NCBI GenBank assembly: GCA_016209635.1 | Contig: JACQWC010000065.1 | Location: 1 to 32,825 of the forward strand | Source: Candidatus Rokuibacteriota bacterium | GTDB taxonomy: Bacteria; Methylomirabilota; Methylomirabilia; Rokubacteriales; CSP1-6 | Reading direction: 5' to 3' | DNA: 32,825 nt | Shown: piece after piece, positions 16,757-24,695 of the stretch | Layout: each line of letters starts with the position of its first letter | Numbering within the stretch: position 1 is the first letter of the stretch | Made by a program: the position numbers and the translations under genes | The notes under the pieces: generated by a model | Database searches by the model: none | What the model saw: the letters and a program-made list of their open reading frames with translations, nothing else | Told to the model about the DNA's origin: nothing

Positions 16757-18247
16757 CTATGGCAAGGTCCTCCGGAGGATCTGTCGGGCGACGTCCCGGT
16801 CGTCGAAAGGCAGCACCTGGGGACCTATGATCTGGTAGGTCTCGTGCCCCTTCCCTGCGATCACTACGGTATCACCGCTCTCGGCCCAGTCCAGGGCCGC
16901 CCCGATGGCCGCCCGCCGGTCGGGCTGCCGGACGTAGCGGCCCTCCGCGGCCCTCGCGCGGCGAACGCCCTCGACGATCTCGTCGACGATCGCCTCGGGC
17001 CGCTCCGAGCGCGGGTTGTCGGAGGTCACCCACACCCGGTCGCAGAGCCGCGCGGCGATCTCCCCCATGATCGGCCGCTTCCCGCGGTCCCGGTCGCCGC
17101 CGCAGCCGAAGACGACGCCGAGCCGCCCGCGCGTGAGCTTGCGCGCGGTCGCGAGCACCCGCTCGAGCGCGTCGGGCGTGTGGGCATAGTCGACCACCAC
17201 GAGGAAGGGCTGCCCGGCCCGGATCTGCTCGAAGCGCCCGGGCACCGCCCCGACGCCCGCGAGGGCCCGGGCGATCGCGTCGCCGCCGAGGCCGAGCGCC
17301 TGGCCGACGCCCGCGGCGGCCAGGAGGTTCATCACGTTGTGCTCGCCGATCAGGGGGGAGCCGAGTGAGCGCCGGCCGTCGCGCGTCTCGACCTCCATCT
17401 GGATCCCGTCGAGCCCCGACCGGTAGTCGAGGCAGCGGACGTCGGCTTCCCCTCGGAGCCCGAAGGTCAGGACCGGGACCTCCAGCCCGCGCACCATCTC
17501 GGCGCCCGACGGGTCGTCGCCGTTGATCACCGCGGTCCGTCGAGGCTTCGGCGAGCGCGCGAGCAGGTCGAACAGGCGGCGCTTGGCGCGGCGGTACTCG
17601 TCGAGCGTACCGTGGAAGTCGAGGTGGTCCTGCGTCAGGTTCGTGAACACGGCAATGTCGAACTCGAGGCCGTCCACCCGGGAGAGCGCCAGCGCGTGCG
17701 AGGAGACCTCCATCGCGACGCCGCGCACGCCGCGGTTCCGCATCTCGCCGAGCATCGCCTGGAGCTCGAGCGCCTCCGGGGTCGTCTGGCCCGCGGGCCG
17801 TCGCTCGTCGCCGACGACGTACTGGATGGTGCCGACGACCCCGGTCGCCAGCCCGCGCGCGCGCAGGAGCGCTTCGACCAGGTAGGAGGTCGTGGTCTTG
17901 CCGTTGGTCCCCGTGATGCCGACGACCGTGAGCGCGCGAGAGGGGTGGTCCCAGTAGGCGTCGGCCAGGAGCGCCAGAGCCTGGCGCGCCGACGGCACCA
18001 CGACCTGCGCGACGGGGACGTCGAGCGGGGCGCCTTCCGTCACCACGAGGCTGGCCCCGCGCGCGAGGGCGTCCGGGACGAAGCGCCGCGCGTCCTGTCT
18101 GAGGCCCGGCACCGCCACGAAGCAATCGCCGCGCTCGACGCGCCGCGAATCGTCGGTGAGCCCGCCGACCCTCGGCGGCAGGGGGCCGATCACCGTCTTC
18201 ACGGGCAGCGCAGCGAGGAGCGCGCTCACCTCCACGCCTCGACGCAT
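16757..18247 (-). CDS. murE: UDP-N-acetylmuramoyl-tripeptide synthetase (meso-diaminopimelate type)
   Basis: A 496-residue Mur ligase that adds the third stem residue to UDP-MurNAc-L-Ala-D-Glu. The N-terminus shows LTDDSRRVERGDCFVAVPG, followed by the ATP loop GITGTNGKTTTSYL near residue 115, MEVSSHALALSRVDG near residue 190 and VVDYAHTPDALE near residue 345. The motif TSDNPRSERPE contains DNPR, which selects meso-diaminopimelate, not lysine. It begins one base after the ftsI stop. Confidence 0.97.
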   Translation of the reverse strand: MRRGVEVSALLAALPVKTVIGPLPPRVGGLTDDSRRVERGDCFVAVPGLRQDARRFVPDALARGASLVVTEGAPLDVPVAQVVVPSARQALALLADAYWDHPSRALTVVGITGTNGKTTTSYLVEALLRARGLATGVVGTIQYVVGDERRPAGQTTPEALELQAMLGEMRNRGVRGVAMEVSSHALALSRVDGLEFDIAVFTNLTQDHLDFHGTLDEYRRAKRRLFDLLARSPKPRRTAVINGDDPSGAEMVRGLEVPVLTFGLRGEADVRCLDYRSGLDGIQMEVETRDGRRSLGSPLIGEHNVMNLLAAAGVGQALGLGGDAIARALAGVGAVPGRFEQIRAGQPFLVVVDYAHTPDALERVLATARKLTRGRLGVVFGCGGDRDRGKRPIMGEIAARLCDRVWVTSDNPRSERPEAIVDEIVEGVRRARAAEGRYVRQPDRRAAIGAALDWAESGDTVVIAGKGHETYQIIGPQVLPFDDRDVARQILRRTLP

Positions 18248-18248
18248 C

Positions 18249-20267
18249 TCATCGAGGTCCCGCCCCGGCCTCGGCCGGGAGCCGGCCCCGGCCGGGGGCG
18301 ACCCGCGGGGCGCTCGGCGCCGTCAGGACGAGCCGGGCCGTCGCCCCGGGCTCGACGATCGCCCCGGCCGCGGGCGTCTGGCGGACCACGACGCCCCGGC
18401 CGGAGATCTCGACCTCCGGGTGGAGCGGGACCAGCGCCGCCAGGGCTTGGCGCAGCGTCTTTCCGCTGAGGTCCGGCATGCGCGGGTCACGCTCGTCGGC
18501 GCCCTCCTCCCCGCCGGCGCTGACGAGCCGCACGCGGCCGGCGAGCGAGCCCTCGCCGCCGGTCACGATCTGGACCTGCTGGGCGTCGCGCGGCGGCACC
18601 TCGAGATACCGGAGCACGTCCCGGCCGATCGCGGCGAAGATGGGCGCCGCGGCCTCGCTCCCCCACTTCTCGTTCTTCGGCTCGTCGAGCATCACGAAGA
18701 TGACGAGCCGGGGGTCGTCCGCCGGGACGAACCCCGCGAACGACAGCACGCCCGGCGCCCTCGAGTAGCGCCTGGTGACCGGGTCGAGCTTCTGGGCCGT
18801 TCCCGTCTTGCCGGCGACCTCGTATCCGGGGATCGCCGCGTTGTGGCCGGTCCCCGACTGGACGACGCGCACCATGAGGCGCGTCAGCGTCCGGGCCGCC
18901 TCGGCCGAGACGACCTGGCGGACGGCCCTGGGCTCGAACCGGCGGATCTCGCGGCCGCTCGCGTCGAAGGTGGCCTGCACGAGCCGCGGCTGCATGAGGG
19001 TCCCGCCGTTGGCCAGAGCACCGATCGCGGTCACCATCTGGAGCGCCGTGACGGAGACCTCTTGTCCGATCGACACGGTCGGGAGCGTCAGCGCCGACCA
19101 CCGCCCCGGCTCGCGGAGAACGCCCCGGCTCTCGCCCGCGAGCCCGACGCCCGTCGGGGCGCCGAAGCCGAAGGCGGTCATGTAGCGGTAGGCGCGGTCG
19201 CGGCCCAGACCCAGGCCGACCTTGATCGCGCCGACGTTCGAGGAGTGCTGGAGCACCTCGGCGAAGGTGAGCCAGCCGTACCGCTTCCAGTCGTGGATGG
19301 TCGTCTTGGCGATGGTGATGGATCCGTCCTCGGCGTAGATCCGATCGTCCGGCCGGACGGTCCCCTCCTCGAGGGCGGCGGCGGCGAGGATCACCTTGAA
19401 GGTCGAGCCGGGCTCGAAGGGATCCGTCACGGCGCGGTTCCGCCAGTGGTCCCTGGACGGGACGTCGGCGAAGGTGTTCGGGTTGAACGTCGGGCGGATC
19501 GCCATCGCCAGGATCCCGCCGCTCCTCGGGTCCATGACCACGGCCATCGCCGCGCGCGCCCCCGTGCGCCGGTAGGCGGCGTCGAGCTCCCGCTCGGCCA
19601 GGTACTGGATGGTCGTGTCGAGCGTCAGCATCACGCCGTGTCCCGGCGCCGGCGCCTGGATCACCTGCTGGGTCACGACCTCCCGGCCGAGGGCATCGCG
19701 ACCGACGATCGCCTTGCCCGGCGTGCCGGCCAGCTCGTCGTTGAACGATCGCTCGATCCCCTCGAGCCCGCCGTCCGTCCCCTCGAAGCCGACCACGTGC
19801 GCCGCCAGCTCGCGATTCGGGTAGAGGCGCAGGGGCTCGGGCATGAACCCGAGCCCAGGCTCGCGAAGATCCCGCACCTCGGCGGCCACCGCCGGCGCCA
19901 CCTTGCGCCGGAGCCAGACGAACGCGCGCGAGCTGGTGAGCGCCTGGTGCACCTCCGCCTCCGGCATCTGGAGGACCGGCGCGAGGCGCGCCGCGACCCG
20001 CACCGGATCGCCGACGTGCCGGGGCTGGACGAAGAGGGACTCGCCCGGGGTGGAGCTCGCGAGCGGCGCGCCGTGGCGGTCGACGATCGGTCCGCGCTGC
20101 GCCCCGAGGACGACCGTACGCGAGTACTGGCGCTCGGCCATCTGGCCGAGCTCGGCGTGGCGGACGATCTGGAGGTCGGCGAGCCGCGCCGTGAGGCCTC
20201 CGAACGCCGCGGCGATGACCGCCGCGAGGATCAACACCCGCGTCCGGAGGCTTCCGTCCGGCGTCAC
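18249..20267 (-). CDS. ftsI: Penicillin-binding protein FtsI with a C-terminal PASTA domain
   Basis: A 672-residue class B transpeptidase for septal peptidoglycan. One N-terminal membrane helix (about 8-28) is followed by the PBP dimerisation domain (RGPIVDRHGAPLASS). The transpeptidase domain carries EPGSTFKVI (catalytic Ser and Lys), HSSN and GKTGTAQK. The last roughly 65 residues (MPDLSGKTLRQALAAL ... VVRQTPAAGAIVEPG) form one PASTA domain, a feature often found in Gram-positive and deep-branching FtsI/SpoVD proteins. The likely start is the GTG at 20267, which overlaps the ftsL stop (GTGA). A reading frame extends upstream but only in ftsL antiframe. Confidence 0.95.
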   Translation of the reverse strand: MTPDGSLRTRVLILAAVIAAAFGGLTARLADLQIVRHAELGQMAERQYSRTVVLGAQRGPIVDRHGAPLASSTPGESLFVQPRHVGDPVRVAARLAPVLQMPEAEVHQALTSSRAFVWLRRKVAPAVAAEVRDLREPGLGFMPEPLRLYPNRELAAHVVGFEGTDGGLEGIERSFNDELAGTPGKAIVGRDALGREVVTQQVIQAPAPGHGVMLTLDTTIQYLAERELDAAYRRTGARAAMAVVMDPRSGGILAMAIRPTFNPNTFADVPSRDHWRNRAVTDPFEPGSTFKVILAAAALEEGTVRPDDRIYAEDGSITIAKTTIHDWKRYGWLTFAEVLQHSSNVGAIKVGLGLGRDRAYRYMTAFGFGAPTGVGLAGESRGVLREPGRWSALTLPTVSIGQEVSVTALQMVTAIGALANGGTLMQPRLVQATFDASGREIRRFEPRAVRQVVSAEAARTLTRLMVRVVQSGTGHNAAIPGYEVAGKTGTAQKLDPVTRRYSRAPGVLSFAGFVPADDPRLVIFVMLDEPKNEKWGSEAAAPIFAAIGRDVLRYLEVPPRDAQQVQIVTGGEGSLAGRVRLVSAGGEEGADERDPRMPDLSGKTLRQALAALVPLHPEVEISGRGVVVRQTPAAGAIVEPGATARLVLTAPSAPRVAPGRGRLPAEAGAGPR

Positions 20268-20638
20268 GGCACGAGGGCCTCGATGCGGGCCAGGCGCGCC
20301 GCGGCCATGCCGCCGGTGGTCCCCGCCACGTACTCGCGGGCCAGGTGGACCTGGTCGCGCGACGGCGCGGTCATGCCCAGCGCGCGCGCGCGCGACTCCA
20401 CGCGACTCGGCGAGCGGAGCGTCGCCACCTGGACCTCGAGCTGGCGGATCAGCTTCTCCGTCCGCGCGCGGTCGGCGCGCAACGCGTCGAGCCGATAGGC
20501 GAGGTGCACCTGCTGCACCCGCAACCCGACGATCGCGAGGAAGCAGGCGACGAGCAGCGCGGACCACCCGAGCGCTCGGACCAGGGACCGGCGCACGCGG
20601 GGGTCTTGCTCACGATGGAGGTGTTGGTGGGTGGTCAC
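20264..20638 (-). CDS. ftsL: Cell division protein FtsL-like
   Basis: A 124-residue protein with a short basic cytoplasmic start, one transmembrane helix (about 20-42) and a periplasmic helical region (about 43-85) whose heptads suit a coiled coil with FtsB. The closing part, ARALGMTAPSRDQVHLAREY, resembles the end of FtsL/FtsB proteins. Function is assigned from its slot between rsmH and ftsI and from topology, because FtsL sequences are weakly conserved. Both ends use overlapping codons: the GTG start at 20638 overlaps the rsmH stop and its stop overlaps the ftsI start. Confidence 0.85.
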   Translation of the reverse strand: MTTHQHLHREQDPRVRRSLVRALGWSALLVACFLAIVGLRVQQVHLAYRLDALRADRARTEKLIRQLEVQVATLRSPSRVESRARALGMTAPSRDQVHLAREYVAGTTGGMAAARLARIEALVP

Positions 20639-21600
20639 GGCAGCCGCTCCAGCACTCGTAGCTTCGCGCTCCTGGCGCGGGGGTTGGCCCGCACCTCGTC
20701 GGCCCCGGGCATGAGGGGCGACGGCTCCAGCTCGGCGAATCCCGTCGAGCCGAGCGCCCGGAACGTCCGCTTCACGATGCGGTCTTCGCCCGAATGAAAG
20801 GAGATCACGCCGACTCGGCCGCCGGCCATGAGGAGCCCGGCCGCCTGCGGAAGCGCCTCGCGGAGCGCCTCGGGCTCGTCGTTGACTGCCATGCGCAGCG
20901 CCTGAAAGGTCCGGGTCGCCACGTGGAGGCGCCTCGGCCACGCCCGGCGCGGCACGGCGCTCCGCACCGCCGCGACCAGCGCCGCCGTCGTCGCGAGCGG
21001 GCGCCGACGAACGATCGCGCGGGCGATGCGCCGCGCGTGAGGCTCCTCACCGTACTCCCGGAGGACGCGCTCGAGCTCGGCCTCGGACCGCGTGTTCACG
21101 AGCGTGGCGGCCGTCAGGGCCCCCGCGGGATCGAGCCGCATATCGAGCGGCTCGTCGCCCTGGAAGGAAAAGCCGCGGCCCGACGCCTCGAGCTGGTCGC
21201 TCGAGACGCCGAGGTCGAGGAGGATCGACCGCGCCGCGCCGACGCCGTGAGCGCGGGCCGTCTCGGCGAGGTCACGAAAGCTCGCGCGGGTGAGGCGGGC
21301 GCGGTCGCCGAACCGCGCGAGTCGGGCGCCGGCTCTCCGCACGGCGTCCCCGTCCACGTCCAGCCCGAGGAGGCGCACGTCGCCGCCGCTCCGCTCGAGC
21401 ATCGCCTCAGCGTGTCCGCCCATGCCCACCGTCCCGTCGATGACCCAGCCCGCGCCGCGCGGCCGCAGGAGAAACGCGACCTCGTCGACCAGGACCGGGA
21501 CGTGTACCGCTACACCCCCAGCTGCGCCAGCCGCTCGAAGCCCGTCGACAGCGCGTCGCCGTTGGTCCGCTCGTACTCGTCGAACCGCGTGCGATCCCAC
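20635..21600 (-). CDS. rsmH: 16S rRNA m4C1402 methyltransferase RsmH
   Basis: A SAM-dependent enzyme (MraW) that methylates N4 of C1402 in 16S rRNA. The conserved part begins HVPVLVDEVAFLL. It is followed by IDGTVGMGGHAEAML (SAM motif I), LLGLDVDGDAV, ILLDLGVSSDQLEASGRGFSF and, near the C-terminus, GVISFHSGEDRIVKRTF, the family signature. The start is a problem. The mraZ stop lies just before the conserved N-terminus, and the in-frame codons there are GTA and GTC, not ATG, GTG or TTG. The nearest canonical start is the GTG at 21600, inside mraZ, which would add about 28 residues and overlap mraZ by 91 bases. I use that coordinate, but initiation at a rare codon near 21513-21507 is possible. 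Confidence 0.9.
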   Translation of the reverse strand: MGSHAVRRVRADQRRRAVDGLRAAGAAGGVAVHVPVLVDEVAFLLRPRGAGWVIDGTVGMGGHAEAMLERSGGDVRLLGLDVDGDAVRRAGARLARFGDRARLTRASFRDLAETARAHGVGAARSILLDLGVSSDQLEASGRGFSFQGDEPLDMRLDPAGALTAATLVNTRSEAELERVLREYGEEPHARRIARAIVRRRPLATTAALVAAVRSAVPRRAWPRRLHVATRTFQALRMAVNDEPEALREALPQAAGLLMAGGRVGVISFHSGEDRIVKRTFRALGSTGFAELEPSPLMPGADEVRANPRARSAKLRVLERLP

Positions 21601-21959
21601 ACCTCGAAGTGCTTCCGTCCGAGCCCGACGAGCGTCACGTCCCGCTGGAGCCCCGCCTGCTGCCGGCTGTCGGGCGGGAGGAGGATGCGCCCCGCGCCGT
21701 CCAGTAGGACCTCCTTCGCCCGCGAGATGTAGAGGCGGCCGAGCTTGCGCACCTCGAGATCGAACTGCGACTGCTCGTTGATCTTCCCCTCGATCCGCTC
21801 CCATTCCTCGAGCGGATACACCTCGAGCGACTCCTCGTTCGGCACGACGACGACCGTGTGTCCCTCGTACTGGGCGAGCACGTCACGGTATTTCGCCGGG
21901 ACGCTTAAGCGCCCTTTCGGGTCGATCGTGTGCTGATAGCGCCCTCTAAACATGTCCAT
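21510..21959 (-). CDS. mraZ: Transcriptional regulator MraZ
   Basis: A 149-residue protein with two SpoVT/AbrB-like DNA-binding halves: FRGRYQHTIDPKGRLSVPAKYR near residue 4 and SRAKEVLLDGAGRILLPPDSRQ near residue 80. MraZ forms ring-shaped oligomers and represses or tunes its own dcw operon by binding TGGGN repeats. Such an operator lies directly upstream (see 21972-21996). Starts are possible at 21959 (MDMFRG) or at the family's more usual MFRG, 21953. It is the first gene of the cluster. Confidence 0.95.
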   Translation of the reverse strand: MDMFRGRYQHTIDPKGRLSVPAKYRDVLAQYEGHTVVVVPNEESLEVYPLEEWERIEGKINEQSQFDLEVRKLGRLYISRAKEVLLDGAGRILLPPDSRQQAGLQRDVTLVGLGRKHFEVWDRTRFDEYERTNGDALSTGFERLAQLGV

Positions 21960-21971
21960 GGTGGGACGGGT

Positions 21972-21996
21972 CTCTACTTCATCCCACTTCGCCCCA
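21972..21996 (-). promoter_or_regulatory. MraZ operator (three TGGGN-type repeats)
   Basis: Reading the minus strand, TGGGG, TGGGA and TAGAG lie exactly ten bases apart (5-base units with 5-base spacers). They sit between the promoter and the mraZ start. This is the arrangement bound by MraZ in other bacteria; the third unit is degenerate. Confidence 0.8.
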
Positions 21997-22009
21997 CTTA
22001 GTGGCCGAG

Positions 22010-22037
22010 GTTACATGTGCCAAAAAGGTCCTGTCAA
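22010..22037 (-). promoter_or_regulatory. Sigma-70 type promoter of the dcw cluster
   Basis: On the minus strand a perfect -35 box TTGACA (22037-22032) is followed after 16 bases by TGTAAC (22015-22010), a reasonable -10. Transcription would start just before the TGGGN repeats, so MraZ bound there could block or modulate it. The surrounding 60 bases are AT-rich compared with the rest of the window. Confidence 0.7.
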
Positions 22038-22116
22038 GGAAAAACTCACGATTTTTTAAGGGAATTCGCGACGCCACCCCCCAAACGACCCGTGGTGGCG
22101 GTGGGGGGCTGGGACT

Positions 22117-22130
22117 CCCCCGGATGGGGG
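22117..22130 (-). terminator. Possible hairpin after the M48 peptidase gene
   Basis: Immediately after the TAA stop, the minus strand reads CCCCC, a four-base loop, GGGGG. It could form a short strong stem but lacks a clear U tract, so it is a weak candidate for termination or mRNA protection. Confidence 0.35.
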
Positions 22131-22901
22131 TTATTCGGGCTTGTAGTACTTGAGCGCTTCCGGGATCCAGCCCTCGATCTGGCGGATGCGTGTCTCGCTC
22201 GACGGGTGCGTGGAGAGGAACTCGGGCGGCTGCTGGCCGTGCGACGCCTCCCCCATCCTCACCCAGAGGTCGCGGGCCGCCGACGGGTGGTAGCCCGCCT
22301 TCGCCATGAAGATGAGGCCGAGGTGATCGGCCTCCGACTCCTGGCTCCGGCTCCAGGGGAGCATCAGCCCCACCGACGCGCCGGCGCCGAGGAGGGAGCT
22401 GACCTGCTGCACGGTGCGCGGGTCGCTCCGCGCCATCCCCACCTGCACCGCCGCGAGGCCCCCCTGCACGGCGAGCGCCTGGCTCACCCGCTCGCCGCCG
22501 TGACGCGCGATGGCGTGGGCGACCTCGTGGCCGAGCACCGCCGCGAGTCCCGCGTCGTCGCGCGTGATCGGCAGGATGCCGGTGTAGACGGCCACCTTAC
22601 CCCCGGGCAGACAGAAGGCGTTGGCCTGCTTGTCCTCGATGACCTTGAACTCCCACTTGTAGTCGGTCCGGCCCGTCGCCTCCGCGATCCGCCGGCCGAC
22701 CCGCGTGACCCGCTCGTTCAGCGCGGGATCTGTGGACACCTTCGATTTCCGGAGGACCTCGCGGTAGGCGTCGAGCCCCATCTGGATCTCGGCGGGCTCG
22801 CTCAAGAGCATGAGCTGGCTCCGCCCCGTGACCGGGACCGTCTGACACGCCGCGGCGGCGGTGACGAGGAGCGTCAGCGCTGCGAGTCCCCACGGTCGCA
22901 T
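22131..22901 (-). CDS. M48 family metallopeptidase lipoprotein
   Basis: A 256-residue zinc protease. A signal peptide ends in a lipobox (VTAAAAC, Cys at residue 19), so it is probably anchored in a membrane facing the periplasm. The active site is VLGHEVAHAIARHGG (HExxH) with the third zinc ligand region at SQESEADHLGLIFMAKAGY (the ExxxD/H block). The family includes LoiP/YcaL and BepA-like quality-control proteases of outer membrane assembly. A TAGAAT -10-like element ends six bases before the ATG, hinting at a leaderless transcript. It lies 23 bases after the pseudopilin-like gene. Confidence 0.9.
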   Translation of the reverse strand: MRPWGLAALTLLVTAAAACQTVPVTGRSQLMLLSEPAEIQMGLDAYREVLRKSKVSTDPALNERVTRVGRRIAEATGRTDYKWEFKVIEDKQANAFCLPGGKVAVYTGILPITRDDAGLAAVLGHEVAHAIARHGGERVSQALAVQGGLAAVQVGMARSDPRTVQQVSSLLGAGASVGLMLPWSRSQESEADHLGLIFMAKAGYHPSAARDLWVRMGEASHGQQPPEFLSTHPSSETRIRQIEGWIPEALKYYKPE

Positions 22902-22924
22902 ACCGCCATTCTACTGCGGCGGGC

Positions 22925-23458
22925 TCAGCGGTTGCGAAGCCGCACGTCGGTCGTGAAGGTCGAGGCGACCCCCGCCGCGAAGGCCGACGCTGCGTGGTCG
23001 GGCTCCGTCGTCAGCGTGATCACGACCGTCCGCACTGCCCCGGGCACGGGGGTCACGTTGCCGTCTTTGTCCAGGTAGACGAAGGCGAGGCTCCTGACGC
23101 CGTTCACGATCGGCTGCGCCCCGCCGCCGGCGTCGCGCCGGAGGATGGTCCCCCGGAGGAGCCAGGTGACGGTCTCCCCGTTCCCCGCGATCTTGCCGTC
23201 GCCGTTCGCGTCCACCTGGAGGACGATCCGCGTCGGCTCCGCCGCCGTGATCGCGTCGAAGGACGCCCCCGGCGCGCTGTAGCCCGCGCCCCGGATCTCG
23301 CCGGCCATGCGGACCAGCGCGATGCGCGCGCTCTGCTGGACCTCGACCCGTGCGGCGCCGAAGGCGTACGCCTGGAGCCCCTGCTGCAGCACGGCCACGG
23401 TCGACGTCATCACGAGACCGAGCACCGCGAGCGAGACGAGGAGATCGGCGAGCGACAT
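22925..23458 (-). CDS. Pseudopilin-like protein (PilW/GspJ-like)
   Basis: A 177-residue protein whose first 25 residues (MSLADLLVSLAVLGLVMTST) resemble the hydrophobic helix of type IV pilins and type II secretion pseudopilins. The remainder is a plausible soluble globular domain (QSARIALVRMAGEIRGAGY is typical of PilW-type minor pilins; DANGDGKI and DKDGN are possible calcium loops). The usual leader with a Gly before the cleavage site is absent: the residue before this Met in the frame is Arg, and the upstream frame has no ATG, GTG or TTG nearby. Asp replaces the usual Glu at position 5. No other pilus genes are in the window. It may be non-processed or a decayed copy. Confidence 0.65.
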   Translation of the reverse strand: MSLADLLVSLAVLGLVMTSTVAVLQQGLQAYAFGAARVEVQQSARIALVRMAGEIRGAGYSAPGASFDAITAAEPTRIVLQVDANGDGKIAGNGETVTWLLRGTILRRDAGGGAQPIVNGVRSLAFVYLDKDGNVTPVPGAVRTVVITLTTEPDHAASAFAAGVASTFTTDVRLRNR

Positions 23459-23851
23459 GCGCTCAGCGTCCGCCGGGACGCCGAGCGCGTCAATGTCCAG
23501 AATTCGGAACGGTGTTCGGGAATGAGAGAAAAAGTGGCAATTGGTGCGAATTCGCGTTTTTTGATCGCAGCGCGTTAACGCGGTGTGCGCGGAGGAGTTA
23601 TCCACAAGGGGGGCGGATCAGACAGCTCGCCGACGTGCTCGGCGAGGGACGGAGGCGCGGCGGCTAGGAGCTCGGAAGACCAGGCGGGTGGTCGCATCCC
23701 GCGAGGCCGTTTTTAACCTCACCAGCACGCGCCCGTCAGGCAGGGACTGGAGCCGGTCCTGGGCCACGGGCGGCCGCAGCAGATAGCGGCAGAGATGCTC
23801 GGAATCTGTGTAAGTCACGCGGGACGATGATGCCTGTGAAAACGGGGGCAA
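23459..23851. other. Intergenic stretch separating core and accessory regions
   Basis: About 390 bases without an intact gene. It holds a transposase relic (23675-23806), one perfect DnaA box TTATCCACA (23598-23606) and an AT-richer patch at about 23515-23575. I see no RNA gene or array of further DnaA boxes. Confidence 0.6.
23675..23806 (-). pseudogene. Fragment of an IS91-type (Y2) transposase
   Basis: The minus strand encodes HLCRYLLRPPVAQDRL followed by DGRVLVRLKTASRDATT and LVF. This matches from memory a conserved internal block of IS91/IS801-like transposases (RYLLRPP...DGRV...KxxxRDGTTHLVFEP). The homology stops right after LVF and the frame runs on into unrelated sequence to a stop at 23618. 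No start, catalytic tyrosines or ends remain, so this is a short relic. It sits exactly where the accessory region begins. Confidence 0.6.
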
Positions 23852-24319
23852 TCACAAATGCCTCCAGTCCTGCGGCAGCCAGCTGTAGACGGTTCGCATG
23901 AAGGTCCAGATGGACGAAGCGTTCTGTATCGCTACGTCCGCACCTTTGTTGACGGCAGTCTTGAGCATCTCGTCGCGGAGGCTAAACCCTGCCTGCCGCT
24001 TTTCGGCCTCGCCAGCCTGACCAACCCTGATAGCCTTTGTCTGCTCGGCGAGGAGATCCTCGATGTCCGGCATGCGCTCGGCGAACGCTAACCCTTTCGG
24101 TAGCAGATGGAATGCGCCAAGCGCGTTGGTCGCCTGCTCGTACTCGACGAGCCCGAGTCCTTCGAGATACTGGATGAAGCGGTGGCCCTCCATGTCCGAC
24201 AGGCCGAGCGCGCGTTCGACTTCTACGCCGTAGCCGACATCGCCTGCCTTCCACGCGCGGTGGCCCTCGCGGATGTACGCGATCACGATGTCCCAGTAGC
24301 CCGGACGTTCGGCGTTCAT
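23852..24319 (-). CDS. Hypothetical protein, 155 residues
   Basis: I do not recognise this protein. The N-terminal 60 residues (YWDIVIAYIREGHRAWKAG ... VERALGLSDMEGHRFIQYLEGLGLVEYE) could form a small winged-helix-like fold. The rest is helical, ending in QNASSIWTFMRTVYSWLPQDW. No signal peptide or membrane helix is evident. It lies 13 bases after a DUF2513 gene and is likely co-transcribed with it. The similarity of layout to DUF2513 (helix-turn-helix-like start, sensing of a second-site partner) is suggestive only. Confidence 0.7.
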   Translation of the reverse strand: MNAERPGYWDIVIAYIREGHRAWKAGDVGYGVEVERALGLSDMEGHRFIQYLEGLGLVEYEQATNALGAFHLLPKGLAFAERMPDIEDLLAEQTKAIRVGQAGEAEKRQAGFSLRDEMLKTAVNKGADVAIQNASSIWTFMRTVYSWLPQDWRHL

Positions 24320-24332
24320 TCACGCGCTCTTC

Positions 24333-24695
24333 TTAGAGACCAACGTAGGCACGCGCCGTCTGGATCAGCAGGTCCTTCAGCAGGGCAAAGGGGACATCAC
24401 CGGCTTCCGAAGCGGCCTTGGCCTTCGTCTTCTGCCAGATGGTGTCGTTGCGCGCAGCGGCGAGGAAATCGTGCCCCTGCCACGTGAGGCGCATCGGATG
24501 CACTCGGATAACCCGCTTGCTCGTGGACGACACGGACGGTTCGCCCTCAAGCAACCCAGCCTCATACAGCAGAATCAAGTGATAGCCGATCGTGAATTCG
24601 TCATAACCCTCGATTACGATGTCGGCCATTTGGTCATCGGCCTTCTCCTCAAGGTAAAGCAAAAGGCTCCGAACGAGGTCCATGTCGCGCTTCAT
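24333..24695 (-). CDS. DUF2513 domain protein
   Basis: A 120-residue protein beginning MKRDMDLVRSLLLYLEE, the hallmark of DUF2513. This family is common in phages and mobile regions, has a winged-helix-like fold and has no established function. The central part, IGYHLILLYEAGLLEG, and the block RLTWQGHDFLAAARNDTIWQ are also typical. The ATG at 24695 overlaps the stop of the upstream secreted protein (ATGA), so the two are probably translated together. A longer reading frame exists upstream but runs through that neighbour. Confidence 0.9.
   Translation of the reverse strand: MKRDMDLVRSLLLYLEEKADDQMADIVIEGYDEFTIGYHLILLYEAGLLEGEPSVSSTSKRVIRVHPMRLTWQGHDFLAAARNDTIWQKTKAKAASEAGDVPFALLKDLLIQTARAYVGL

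Noticed and set aside
23580-23640. Chromosomal replication origin
   Set aside because: Only one clear DnaA box and no dnaA, dnaN or gidA nearby.
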